Source: Bostrychus sinensis
Taxonomy: Eukaryota; Chordata; Actinopteri; Gobiiformes; Eleotridae
Direction: 5' to 3'
NCBI GenBank assembly: GCA_020698575.1
Contig: CM036242.1
Span: 6,878,754-6,942,753, forward strand
Length of the DNA stretch: 64,000 nucleotides
Shown here: piece by piece, positions 1 through 14,200 of the stretch
How positions within the stretch are numbered: the stretch's first letter is position 1
How the letters are laid out: the number at the start of each line of letters is the position of its first letter
The notes under the pieces: generated by a model
Database searches by the model: none
What the model saw: the letters and a program-made list of their open reading frames with translations, nothing else
Told to the model about the DNA's origin: nothing
Translations under genes and position numbers: made by a program

Positions 1-220
1 AGATTTAAAATTAAATTAAAAACACTGCATCACTTCTTTTTTTTTGGACTTTTCTTTACAGTTAGGCCCAAAACATTGTTTTCTATTTTTTCCTTTGTAG
101 TATTTGCATTAAAGAAATTCCAACTTAATATTACTTTCAAATTAAAAATGTTTGACAAATATAATAATATAATACTCAAGTTGAACAAGTACTGTAAGTG
201 TGGCAGTTTAACAGTTTAAC

Positions 221-420
221 TCATGATGTTGTGTGGTTTGTGATTGTCCTATTGTCCTGTAAGAAAAAGGTGTAAAATTCAAAGAGAGGCGTTAACACCA
301 TGGACATATTGGTCAGCTCTGATCTATTACATGTTTTTCTATGTGCTTCCGTACCCATATATGGAGTTCGTTTGACCTCAGAGTAAAGAGTTTCATCTGC
401 AGCTGAATCAGTTCTTTTTA
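221..420 (-). CDS. Receptor exon 17: last coding exon with TLYSEV motif
   Basis: Begins after a TTTACAG acceptor, codes VKRTDSAADETLYSEVKRTP and runs to TGA at 223-221. TLYSEV is ITIM-like, with Thr at Y-2. The 44 residues after the motif are of unknown role. Confidence 0.8.
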
Positions 421-3400
421 CTGTAAAGAAAGAACAAAACATTACATTGTTTTCAGAAATGTATGATTTAAAGAAATTGTAATAGACGTAAGGTTTATCA
501 AGTTAAAACTCTACCTGTATATAGTGTGAATTATAAAAATACATGTAAACACTAAACTGTGGTCTTTACCTTTAGTTTCCTCCTTGGCGTTTCCTTTTTT
601 GTGGTGGTTTATCTGGGAGTACAACACATCCACATCTGCCATAGAGACACATGGACAACAACGTAGAGTATTAAGAACTGACTGACATCCACAAAATAAA
701 TGCATTTTGAGTTTAGTATCAGTAAAGTAACTATTTAATCATTATTACTAAATTTGTGTGCATATATTTTATTGTGTTGTAAAGCTACGGTGGCCTTGAG
801 GTGTGTCATCAATCATCCACTAAAAAAATTCAAACCAGGGGGAGATTTATTCAGAAATCTTTTGTGATTAAAAGATTCCATGAAAAATTGAAAGCAGGTC
901 TTTTTATTTTGAGTAATTGTTTTAACAAGCTTTATAAAATTGAAACATGTCATTTTTCATGGAATTTTATTTTGAGAGATGGGTTTCTTTTTTTGAGGCA
1001 ACATTTTTAAATTAATCTACCTCTGCTGTAATTTTAGTGGACATAAACAATTTTGATGATGCTCATTTTTAATTGAGACATGGCTTTAATTTTTCATGGA
1101 AAATCATTCATTCATTGGAGAGATTTTTTTTAATGACTCACCCTGTGCTTTAATTTTCTTAGTGGACAAAACCATTTTTCAAGCCTCAGGGCCACTGCAC
1201 TTAACAGCCACAAATCTCCAAAGTTGGCTCTCTTTCTATTTCTATTACTGTATTTGATTGTACATTAAGTCACACTTGAGTAAATTTTAATTTTAATTTT
1301 TTTTACACACTAAACTGAAATACTTTATGCAAAAAGTTGTGAAGCTAATTTTACCAGCCCTGTTTTAAATACAACTGCATTATCATCAGTCAATAAAACT
1401 TTATAACCCTGTTATGACAAGAGCATACAGTATACAAAGTGTACTTGTGTGAGATATATTTGCTCTGTTTTTGTACCCAGTGACCAAACTGTACCTGCTG
1501 CTGCTGCTGAATGTGCCATTACATTGGAGTAAACACAGAAGTCTTCTTGTTCACGGTTTCTCCTGCCTGCGTACGAGGTAGAAGAAAAGGCTAAACAAGA
1601 CTAGTTTATTTCTTAAATGAATAAAAAACTCACCATGTGTGTTTTGGAGTTCAAGCTCAGAGTAGGTCACATCTAAAAACAGAAAAAAGTTATGGTTTCA
1701 TGAAAATCCTTTTTCAACTTAAAGCACCAGTTCTGCATTTGACTTCTGCTGTTCTACACTTTTAGCTCATCATGTCTTACACTGATAATAGTTAACTAGA
1801 TTTTCACTTCCTGTTTTTCTTTTTTTTTCTCTGCTGTTTCTCTGTGCAACAAGACCATTTTTTTAACTTTATCCTGCAGCCATTAACTCAACAACCAATG
1901 GGAACGTCCTTTAACATGTGCAAAACTTACATGAATATGTTTTAAAATCACATTTTATCAAACATCATTCCTATAATGTGCTACTAGATGAATAAACTAT
2001 CCTCAAATACAAGAAAAAATAAATACTGTCCACTTAATTAGAATGAGAAAAAGCCATAGTGACAGTTCCAGTGTTATATTTAATTTGTTATATTTGCATC
2101 AGTGAATTATGGATCATATCTCTTTAAGGACTGAACTCAACTACACTGAGTATTTGGGTCACAAACTAAACATTTAAGGAAGAAAAACTGCACAAAATGA
2201 AAGATGTTATCCTTACAGTAAGTCACCAACTGATAAAAGTCGACACTGACCATCAGGAGGAGAGGAGTGGTCATTGCTGGTCATGTGACCTTCAGCAGAC
2301 GTCTGATTGGTTTCCTGAGACCTATAAGTCATAAAACTTTCTATGAATACAAGGACAGGAACCATTTTTTAACCATGATCTCAAAATTGGACTTTACTGA
2401 CCTCATAAAGCACAAATCTGTAAAAAAAAAAAAAAGAGACTGGTAAATGAAAAAGATTTATGAGTGTAATATATAATTGTTACCTTTAGTTTTTCTGTAG
2501 CGCCACAGAAGCAGCAGCAGCAGGATCAGTAAAACAATCACACAAACAGCTCCAACCATCACCATCACAAGAACTGAAGAGCTCCTTTCCTTTAGCACTG
2601 CTGTAAATATTTATCTGACATTAAAATTGTGGTCAAATCAACTCCTTCCTTATAATCTCAGCTTGAACAAATTTTAATTGTACCCACATTTGACTGATAT
2701 CCAACTCTCTGCAGACGTCCAAATCTGTTTTGGATTTGTTTGATGTGCCTCACATTTATAAAAACCTTCATCAGACTTAGACACTGAAAAGATGTTGAAG
2801 ACTGTTTCAGATCCATTTTGGATTAATTTTCCATCTTTATAGAAATGGACTGAAGAGAGAAGAGCAGATTGTCCCAGTTTACAGCCCAGAGAAACAGAAA
2901 GTCCCTCAGTCACAGGAAGCACAGGACTCACAAGGATCACAGAATCTGTCAAGAAAAATATGATACATTTTATACAAAATCAAATATAATGACTCATTAA
3001 GAGCATCATTTGATAAGCCATACAGAACCCAGCGTCCCTGAGCCCTATGAAACTTATTGAAACAGCCCTCATCAAGATCACCAACAAGCTCCTCAGAGGT
3101 CCACCCTTTTACTGCATTTGATTCTTTCTCCCACTCCAGCCTCTTCAACCCTGGCTCAAAATACATCAGACAGATCTGGTACTGCACTCTCTTGGTTTCA
3201 ATTCATTTCAATCAACAGAACCTGTTCTGCAACCTCCTCAGTTCATTAAGGAGTGCCATCAGGCTCAGTTCTCAGACCATAAACCCATGATACTCAGATA
3301 TACATTACCACCAAGTCCTCTGCCAAAATCGCACCAGTCCCTCTCCACTGTGTGACCTTTGGACTTTCTTTGTATTTCCTCAGTGACAAAACAGAGCTCA

Positions 3401-6400
3401 TGGTTGTGACCTGCAGACCTCTGCTTCAGAAGGTTGTAGATCTGGTGCTTAACAGAGACAGCAGTACCATCTGCCTGTCACCATCAGTCCCCAACCTAAG
3501 CCACTATCTTGGACTCCACTCTCTCATTCAAACTGCACATCGACTCAGTAACCAAATCTGCTTCTTTTACCTCCTGCCTCTGTGACTTTCTCCCAGACTC
3601 AGTCACAGCTGAAGCACTCAAACACACTTTCATCTCCTCCTTTATGGACTGTTGTAAAGGAGTCCTATCTGGGATTTCTCACAAACCCCAGACCCTAGTT
3701 TGTATTGCTATAAGTATTTAAAGACATTTTAAAGGAAGTACACTATATATGTATGTTGATTCAGCATTGTCTGAATTTTAGGTTTTGCCTCTTGGTTATC
3801 CATCCATTTTTTTTCCACTTTATCCGGGTCATGGGGCAGCAGTCTAAACAGAGATTCCCAGATTTCCCACTTCCTGAGAGAGTCCCAAGGCATTCCCAGG
3901 CCAGATACATCAAGTGGGACATGCCTGGAAAAACTTACCAGGGATGTATCCAGGAAGCATCCTAAACAGATGCCTGAGCCACCTCAGTTTGCACCTGTCC
4001 ATGTGTAGAAACAGTTGCTCTACTCTGAGGTTTTAGAACCAAAACTGCAGTCAACTTGGGCATTATATAAAATCTTTTGTTTTTGCGTGTGTGTGTGTGA
4101 ATAAATAAGCTATACCATTGTTTTCAGTAAAATTAATATTTGATTTAAACATGTAGGTCATTTTTATGAACTATAAAAAATAGATTCTGCTCATAGCAGA
4201 ATAAGGAACTTTAAGGTGCTCAGGACTGAGCTCGTCTACCCCTGGTGCCTTGCCATCATAGCCTTTAGAAATTAAGAAAAACTCAAATCTCACTTTCTAT
4301 AAAGTGAAACCTGAACACACTAGCCTTTTCTTCCTCAGTAGCTCTCTGGATGCTCAGTGTTGGTTGGGTTTCAGTCTGAAACATTAACACACTTTGACCT
4401 GCCCAGGACCAAGCTTTCCCCTGTCCCAAACCACTATCAAAATGCTGTACTCTCCACTGTGTGCTTATTTGGGTCTGCCAGTAGTTTATTCAGTACAGAT
4501 AACTGCAGGTAAAAGTGCTAACATGGAAACCTACTGTGAACAGTGATGTTGACTGCATTAGTCAGCTCTCCAGATCCAGACTCACACCAAAACACTGCTC
4601 TGGTTTCCTCAGTTTGGTTAAAGTCACATTTATATTTGTCTCCTGTTGTATGGGAAGGACACTGTTGTAAAGAGAGTCTGTTGTGAGAAAACACTTGGAC
4701 TCTCCACTCTTCATCAGTGGAGCTGGATTCACAGCTCACTGACACTGGGTCAGAGGTCAAGTGTTGTGATCTGTCAGGACTCACTGTGGGAGACACTGGA
4801 GAATCAGTGTCTAAAACACAAAGAACAGACTTATTATTTACAAAAAGACTGTAAATGAATAACAATAAATAAAAGTTGTACCTCCAGACCAGACAAACTG
4901 TGGCTGACTGTATTCAGTGTAAAACTCTGGACGTCCTCGTGCGGCTCTACACACAAACCCTGCTGTGTTGGTGAGGCCGTGAACGCTGAAGGAGTCGTGT
5001 TCAGTCCCAGAAGTGAGACCTGGGAGCAGCTCATATGTGTAAGAGTCTGATGAAAGAGGAACAGCCTTGTACCAGTAAAACCTCCATCCTGCAGAGGGCG
5101 CTGTAACAGCACACTTCAGAGAGACAGAGGCCCCAGGACTCAGCCAGGACAGAGACACAGAGAGGACAGGGACAGCTTTACCTGCAGGTTAGGAGGACAT
5201 GTCTTTATACTGTATTTACTTTGAACTCTATTAATGCAGTCTGCTGAATACAACACATTTAAACAGAGCCCATTTTAAATTCTCCAGACTCACTCAGCAC
5301 TTCCAGTCTGGTCTCTTGGCTCCTCTGTGTTGTGTAATATGGGGCTCTTACTCCTCTACAGCTGTAGACTCCTCTGTCTGACTCGGACACATTGTTGATT
5401 GTATATTCTCTTGTTGTTGGAGCTAACATTACTCCAGTCTTTCTCCATTCATACGTCCACTCAGTGTTTCCTTCATCCTCAATCTCACATCTGAGAGTGA
5501 GGCTCTCTCCACAAAATATCTCTGTCCAGTCAGGCTCACGCTTCACCACTGCTCTGTTTGACACTGGATTGTAGACACAACACAAATGTTACAGTAGACA
5601 ATACACAATCAATCTACAACTTGTGGTCCGTGTATTTTTTGTTTGACAAATGAAAAAACAATTCATTTTTGTTTTTGAATGTAAAAGGAAAAAACTAATA
5701 ACGGTTTGATTTTCCATTTTTCAATTTGATACTTTGTTGAAAAAATTAACATTACTTGAAGACTGATTTCAATATACATATATTTTTTTTATTATCATAT
5801 AACGTGACTCAGAAGTTGATCCCATGTGACCTGTACAGCTTACATTTCGTTGTCACAACAGAGAAAGCTAGTTAAACCTTTGCTTGACTTAGTTATAACA
5901 GTTCTAAGCCACTGGTCTGTAGACCCCCAGAAAACATTATGATTCGCGCATGCAAAGGACCAGCTATACCAGGACTAGGATAGCCCTGGGGATTTTGCTG
6001 CGGACCCTCGCGGAGCTGAACTGACATTATTATGTTCTGTGTGCTTGCAGATCTGCATGGTGCTGCTGTTTGGCTCTCAGCTGATTCACCTCAAGATTCC
6101 TCCTGATGTCCTGAGTGCACTGCCTACAGATCTGCATGGGTCTGCACCCAAATCCCCAGAAATAACCAGGTCTGTGTGCATGGTTCTGGTTCTGGTCTGA
6201 CCACAGTCCTCCACGTGGTCCTGGTCTGGCTGCAGCCTGCCTTGGTTCATGTGCACGGCTGCTCCCAGCGACCGCTCCTCAGGCTGAGACAAGAGCGGCC
6301 ACAGGACACTGACTACAGGCTGGAGATATAGGTAGCTACACTGAAAAAAATGTTTGGAGGAGGTTGTTGAATTTCCATAATAAAATCCTGTAGGAATAAC

Positions 6401-9400
6401 ATGAGTCAAGTTTCTGTGGTATATACTGACAGTTTGTTGGATCTACATCATTAAATCATGGCCATCGGTTGCACCCAATGTAATTATGTTTGATCTAAAC
6501 AATTCAAAAATGTAGTTTTAACACAATGGTTTTGTGTTAAACAAATATGTTTTTTTCATGTTGATAATTTGTGATTAAATTATGTTAATTTTACATAATT
6601 CAGTCACTTTAGGTCTAGATGATTATTTCAAGTTCTTTGTATAAAGCCTCTGACATTTTGTTGTTTAAAGGATCAGATCCATGAGTGACAGGGACATGAA
6701 GAAGACTGTGACCCAATCGTTTGGTTTATTATTAATGTTCTAACTTCCTGTATCATCAGAGAAAATATCTCTTGAGCTAAAATCTCCTTCAGCGATTCAG
6801 CTAATGGGCTTCAGAGAGAGAGAGACAAATGAAGTTTGACAATGAAATGTACTAGTTTCATTTAAACATGAAAAGTGGTGCTTCACATCCTATAGTCCTC
6901 GCCAATTGATGCAGGGGTCATGTGCAGCACTGTTGCTCTGAGTCATGGTCCAACCATGACTGATGTGGACATGGACAAAAAAGAGAAGAGACCAAAAAAA
7001 AAAGTTTAAAGCTGCATGCAGTTTAGTTAAACATCTCTGTTATGACCCTGTCCACTTTAGCCATGGTTAAACCACTGAAATACAGATTTCATTTATTTTC
7101 TCATACACAGGCTTTGGAGCACACAAGTCACACACTATAAATTCAAACTAATACAGTTCTTTTTATTGACTGCACCAACAGTATGTGATGGGCATGAAAC
7201 AAATGCACATTTCTTGTGTATAAAGACATGAAGTCATGTGTGACACTGTTCATCTGAGTCATGGTGCTGTGGACCAAAACGTAAAAGGATCATCGCAACA
7301 AAAAGTTAAAAAAGCAGTCATCTGGATTGGATTTTTTTTAAAGTTGAAGACGTTTCACCTCTTATCCATGAGACAACAGGTTTTGAGTATTTTTAAGCTA
7401 ATTGTACTGTTCTGGTTTACAGTGCAATCAACAGCCTTTAGTCTCATCACACTGCTGTGGACAGAGGCTCTTAAAGCTTTTGTCAGGACTTATGTGTTAA
7501 TACTAAACCTTAGACACTCTACATAAAAAAAATTATTTAAAAAAACAGAGAGAGAGAGAGAGTTTGCGCTCCTCTGCGCCACGGTGATGCGCTTGGATCG
7601 CAACGTCTATTATTTCAATGAACTATTTATCATCATATCTCTGTGAATGTGTGGTCAATCGTCATCAAACAAAGACTGAAGCTTGAGAACTGTAGATGTT
7701 CTTTATGGGCTGAAAATGGTTCCTGGTGTTGATGTTTATTGATACTTTTTATTTTATTGTGATTTGCCAGGCTCATGTCTGCAGCTTACACTGACTGCTA
7801 GGTGCAGAAATGCTGTACCCAACCGTTTTTGCCCACTTTTACCCCTGCCTACATCCCTCTACCCTACATCCCTCTTTCCTCTCCCTACACCTGTCATCCC
7901 TCTCCCTACATCACTCATTCAGCGTCCTGTGTTCAGATTCCTGCAGTCCTCATCATTCCATCGTCTTATCTGGTCCATACTCCAATAATAAATCTTTCAA
8001 ATCTACCCCATTGTTGTAGCGAGGTCCTGGCTCGTGAAATGGTCAATGTTTGTTGCCTAAGATTTATATTAATGTTTTGCCAAATATAGTTCCTTTTATT
8101 TTTATATGTCCTGATGCTCTGAAAGTGTTTTATAAGTAGTATGTAGCTTTAGAAACAACTGTACTCACCAGTTTCCCTGATGGTGACAGCAGTACTTTCT
8201 TCTGAGAGGATAAACTGATCCTTTCCTCTGCATGAGTACACTCCTCCATGAGAAATACTGATACTAGATGTGTCATCATCTAATATTTCCATCTGAGAAT
8301 CATAAACTGAACTGTGTCTGATCCATTGATATTTGTGTAACCTCTCTACATCACAGCTCAGTGTCACTCTGCCCTGGTCTGGGATGGTGTAGTTGGATGG
8401 TGTCAGCTCAATACTGCGGCTCTGTCCTGTACAGGGAACAATAAAAGAAAAACATCAAAATGTTTACAGACAAAGAACCATTAACATGGTAAAAGTAGTG
8501 ATAAAATGTTACACTTTATTTTTGATTGCTGAACAGAAATAATTGCTGTGAAAAACATCCAGTGTCTCCAGCCTCAGAGCAGAGTCTGATGTGTCTAAAG
8601 TACTTACCGAATACCCACAGTCTTTTCTGAATGTACTGTGTGTTCTCACTGATCCCACAGCAGTACAAGGCCTCGTCTGATTCTGACACTGAAAGGATTA
8701 TCAGCTCCACTGTGGTGTTAGATGTTCTTTTAAACTTATGGTTCATGTCTTCTTTCAGGAGAACTCCATCTTTGTAAAAGTACAGATATTTGTGGGCAGG
8801 TCCCACACACCTCAGAGTGACTGTGTCTCTGAGATATGGATATAATGAAGGTTTTTCCAGAGTTAGACCTGTTTAACAAAGAAGAATCACAATATATTTA
8901 CATTTAAAGGATCACCTTTGATTAAACATGGTAGAGTTTACAAAACAGTAGAAAGTGTCTTGTTAAAGGGACATTATGCAGTTTCTATTCACTTTATTCA
9001 TTAACACCAGGTGGCAGTACTGAGCAAGAAGGTTTGTCTAACATCTGAGAAGCACAGAACTGCAAATTATTACTCATGGTCCAGTGATTTGAATTATAAT
9101 AAAAAATTTTGGCATGTTCATGTCAAGCATCATCTTGTGTTTGAGTCCAAAATAAATACAGTTTTATCTTTTACTTCTTTACCTTTCAGCTGTTTCATTT
9201 CACTCACAACCGGGGGCACACTTTGGACCTGGTGATTACTGATGCCCCAGTAAACGATCTCCACGTCTAAGACGTGGGGGTCTTGGACCACCAGGCCATC
9301 AATATGACAGTACCTCTTCCATCTCCTCTCACCAAGCCACAACAACTCATCACCTTCAGAAATACCAAGAACACTGATTCTACCTCCCTTAGCCTGGACC

Positions 9401-11192
9401 TGCAGCATCTCTCCCCACCCCCACAGTCAACAGTCAATGAGCTCGTGGACTTCTATAACAGCACCCTGAGCTCCATCCTGGATGTACATGCTCCACTAAC
9501 AACCCGGACTGTGACGTTCTCTCGTTCTACCCCTTGGTTCACTCCAGAGCTAAGGGAGATGAAAAGAGCTGGGAGGGTCCATGAGTGGGTCTACATAAAA
9601 TCAGGACTGACGGTGCATAAACCGGGAGCATCAACATACATATTCAAAAGCACTTTCAAAAGCCAGATCAGACCACTTCTCTAATCGTATTGACAATAAC
9701 CCCGGCAATTCAAAACAACTTTTTTCAACCAACAACTATCTTCTCAGACCACAGACCCCCACACAAACTGATAACACAATAGAGCACTGCAATAGGTTCA
9801 TGGACTTCTTTTCAGCTAAAATAGACCACATTCATTCCTCTTTCTCACTTTCCAATAACCCCATTCCAACAAATGACTATCCTACCACAGGCACCACACA
9901 TCACCTATCTCATTTCACCTGCAAAACGCAGTAGGAGGTCGAGATCATCATCCAGAAATCCAAACCATCTTCATTCACCCTGGACCCGCTCCCCTCCTCC
10001 CTGCTCAAAGCCCATAAACAGTCATTCAGCACATTAATCACAAAAATGATCAACCTCTTGCTCCAAACCGGCTATGTTCCACTTTCCCTAAAAACAGCCA
10101 TTATCAGACCCAGTCTCAAAAAACTGTACTCTGTAGCCCTGGGGGATGCTAAATCTCAACCCCACACAGTCACCTGTGGGGTCCCTCAGGGCTCAGTGCT
10201 CGGTCCAACCCTTTTCACCATTTATCTGCTTCCCCTTGGTTGTGTCATCAGCAGGCATAGAATCCAGCTCCATTGCTATGCTGATGACACACAACTCTAC
10301 ATTGAGGTCACTCCCTCTTGCACCCCTTCTGCCTCTGCCACCCGCCTTACCTCCTGCCTGGAGGAGATAAACTTCATGCAGCTAAACAGCTCCAAAACTG
10401 AAGCCATTGGCACTTTCACACCAGCTTCAAACCTCTCCCATCTTCTCCATTTCAGTCTCCGGTCATAACATTCCCCTCTCTCCCTCAGTCACTGATTTGG
10501 GGTAAAGTTTGATCCCCAACTCACCTTCAAAACCATATTAATCACATTTGCAAAACTTCCTTTTTTCACCTCCATATTGCCAAACTTCGCCCCTTCCTCT
10601 CCTTTTCTGTTGCAGAGGAGCTCGTCCATGCCTTGTCTCCTCCAGGCTGGACTATGGCAATGCTCTCCTCATCGGGATTCCTGGCAGGAGTATCCAAAAG
10701 CTCCAGTACATCCAAAACAGCGCTGCCAGGATCCTGATGAGGGTGACCACATCACCCCCATCCTCCACACACGTCACTGGCTCCCCATACATCTCCGTAT
10801 AGAATACAAGGTCCTTCTTCACACCCATCACTGTCTGCACGGTGACGCTCCCTCTTGCCTCACAGAACTCCTCACTCCTCACCCCAACACTAGAACCCGG
10901 TCAGGCCACATGCACCGTCTGCTCCCTCCCAGGGCAAGGCTTAAAACTATGGGTGACAGGGCCTTTGAGTCTGCTGCACCTTGACTGTGGAATGCCCTCC
11001 CAGACCACCTTAGGGTTTCGCAAACAGTGGGAGCGTTCAAAAAAGGACTTAAGATGTTCCTTTTAAAAAAAAAGCCTACTATTAGGAAGTAGGCTGTTCT
11101 TATTTTTGTATGTATACTTATGCCTGTATTATTCTTTTGTTGTGGCACTTTGAGATGTGTTTTTCAAATGTAAAGTGCACTATAAATAAAAT

Positions 11193-11230
<38 letters not shown>

Positions 11231-14200
11231 TCCATCCCATTACTGTACATTATCCTGCTGTACATCTTTACTCTGTCTATCTCTCTGCTGTGCCAACTGT
11301 ACAAATCAGTCTCTGCTTCCTTACGGTCCATCCTAGGATACAAGTCTTCATTTACTCTTTTCCTATTCTATACAAAGAAGTTAGGCTGGTATCTCTTCAC
11401 TTGTGTTTTATTTCTATGGGCAGAACAATCACAGGTGGAGGAACCAATCAGAGAAACGAAGGGTGGGACATAAGCAGAGTGATGTAAAAAGCAAAAGAGA
11501 ACAGGAAGTTGAGGTATAAGGATTTTACTGATGAACTGGAAAAACAACAAACTCTGTCATAAGTGCAGCCTGCTTTTCACTGAGTGATCTGAGCTGATCC
11601 TGACTTGTACTTTCAAATGTTGTGCCCAGAAACACTGCACTGACAACAGCTTACAGATCTGATTTAGCCCAGCACTCACTGCCTCCACTGAAGCTGAGAC
11701 AGAACTGACACAGAGAGGGCTGCAGCATATATCCCTCTGTAGTGTAGGACTCATGACTTTACATGTTCACTACTGTATATGTCCATCACATAGAACATAA
11801 CTGTACTCACCAGTTTCCCAAACGGTGACATTATTACTTTGAGGTGTGAGGATCAAATGATCTTTTCCTCTGCATGAGTACACTCCTCCACGAGAGACAG
11901 TGACAGACCTCGAGTTTTCTTTCAATATTTCCATCTGAGAATCATAAACTGAACTTTGTCTGATCCATTCATATTTTTGTATCCCCTCTACATAACACCT
12001 CAGAGTCACTCTGCCCTGGTCTGGGATGATGGAGTTGGATGGTGTCAGCTTAATGCTGCGGCTCCATCCTAAAAGACAAAAATAGCAAATGTCTACAACT
12101 AAAAGGTTAAATATATTTTTCTACTTCACTGTAAAAACAGTGATAGTTTTACAGTAGTTGTGATTGTTGAACTGAACTGGTATAAAAACATGATGTCTCC
12201 AGCCTCTTGAGAACAGAGTGGGACATGTTTAAAGTACTGACCTCGTACCCACAGTCTTTTCTGAGTGGATTGTGTTTCCTCATTGATCCCACAGGAGTAC
12301 AAACCCTGGTCTGATTCTGACACTGAAAGGATTATCAGCTCCACTCTGTCTGTGTCAGATCTTCTTATAAACTGATGGTTTGTGTTTTCTTTCACAACTG
12401 CTCCATTTTTGTAAAAGTTCACTTTCTTCACGAAATAACCCACACACCTCAGAGTCACTGAGTCTCTGAGATATGGCCTAGAAGGTATCTCCAGAGTCAC
12501 ACCTGTCACAAAGACAATAAAAAAAAAAAAGTGTTAAATGCTTAACACTGTCGCTATTTTTATTACACTATCACTAACGCTGGGTACATTTTACCTAACA
12601 CTGTAAACTCTGAAAAACAATACTAAACAATAAAATATTTTAATATACAACAAATTAAGTTGTCTTCTTTTTTATGTTCAACTATATCATCATTATGGGA
12701 GAAGCTCATACAGATGCTCTAATTTCATAATTTTTTTTTTTTTTTAAATTAAGGAACAGTTTATAAAAAAGATTGGAAAAAAAAATTAAATCATGAAGCT
12801 GGTAAGTTTTTCTTTGACCCACTCACTCCTGGAACATGTGAGGTGTCAGGTGAGCCTGAGCAGTAAACACCAACACTGGGATAGATTCACCCAAAATCAC
12901 CTGACCCCTGGCCACCCCCGCCATCACCGCCATCACCGCCATCACCGCCATCACCGCCATCACCGCCATCACCGCCATCACCGCCATCACCGCCATCACC
13001 GCCATCACCATCGCCATTTGGTTTGTTCAGTGCTTTCCCAACCAAACTCATAAAGCAACAAGTTCTCACTCCTCACTGCCTGCCTTTTAGCCGCCAGCAG
13101 CGTCTAACCAGAGGTAAGAAGCAGTTCTAGGCCGCCCCGTGGCATAGAGCAGTGATTCTTAAACTGTGCCCCCTAGTGGTCCGTGAGCAGATATAATAAA
13201 GAAATAGGATTTTGTAACAGCGTTTATCACATCCCCATGTAACTTTTAGTTGAGTGGACAGCGTACAGAGCGCCCCCTAGAGAGAGATGGCTGAGGTCAG
13301 GGCTGGACTGGGACAAAAAAGCGGGCCGGGCATTTTTGGCTTAGACAGGCGCCTCATAATTATCAGTCCATTTCAGCACCTAAACTTAATGAATTCAAGA
13401 AAGTTTATTACTAATTAGGGCTGGGCTGAGAACGAGTCAGTTCACAGAGCCTGACAGAGAAGACTTTTAGCTTCCTAACAGTGTTTGTTTCATGTGGATA
13501 AGCCCAGGAATCACTGAGATACAAACTGTTAAAGTCTAATACTGTTAATGATGTTAAATATAACCTGCTAAATATACACAAGGATAATTAATAATATAGG
13601 CAGCAACATGTGGTCTTTTCAGATCATATCAATGATGTTTTACTTGACCAGCGCCTAAAAAAGAGATATTTACACCTCATAACTATTTGGTAGTCCTAAA
13701 TAAGAAAGAAGTGACTGGGGCAGCAGCAGCAGGGAACATGACAGCCACAGGAGGAGGAGAGACTTTGGAATTGGAAAAATAGGTGCAGCTCTTTTAGCAA
13801 GACTGAGATTAATTGCATAAAATGTAATCAATGCCCAGCACTATTACTGATATAAAAAGAGGAGGACTACAAACTGTCCCAGGCTGAGGCTTGTGGCAGT
13901 GTGTAGTGAGGGACCAGGGAGGCTCTCAAGCCCCAGCATGGAATGGATAAACTGGCTCCAGTGGAAGAGCACAGACAAGGAGACAGACAGAGAGAATCAC
14001 TGTCATAATAATGTTCTTACAATTGTGCAATTATAGACTATTCACTTTTCATAATGTTACAGTAATATTTTGAACAACAGTATTCATTCTATAGTATCAG
14101 TGAATAGTTTGCTGGTTAGGTCCCCCCAATTTTGTTTTATTATAAAGTGGTCCTTGGTCTGAAAAAGTCTGAGAAACACTGATGTAGAGAAATGCCTAAT

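Noticed and set aside
2684..2687. Alternative D8 donor at GG/GTACAA
   Set aside because: It gives 262 nt and puts the transmembrane exon out of frame; the GTGGGT donor four bases upstream keeps phase 1.
12793..13069. His/Arg-rich and Met/Ala/Val-rich frames
   Set aside because: Produced by the 9-bp CCGCCATCA minisatellite in an intron.
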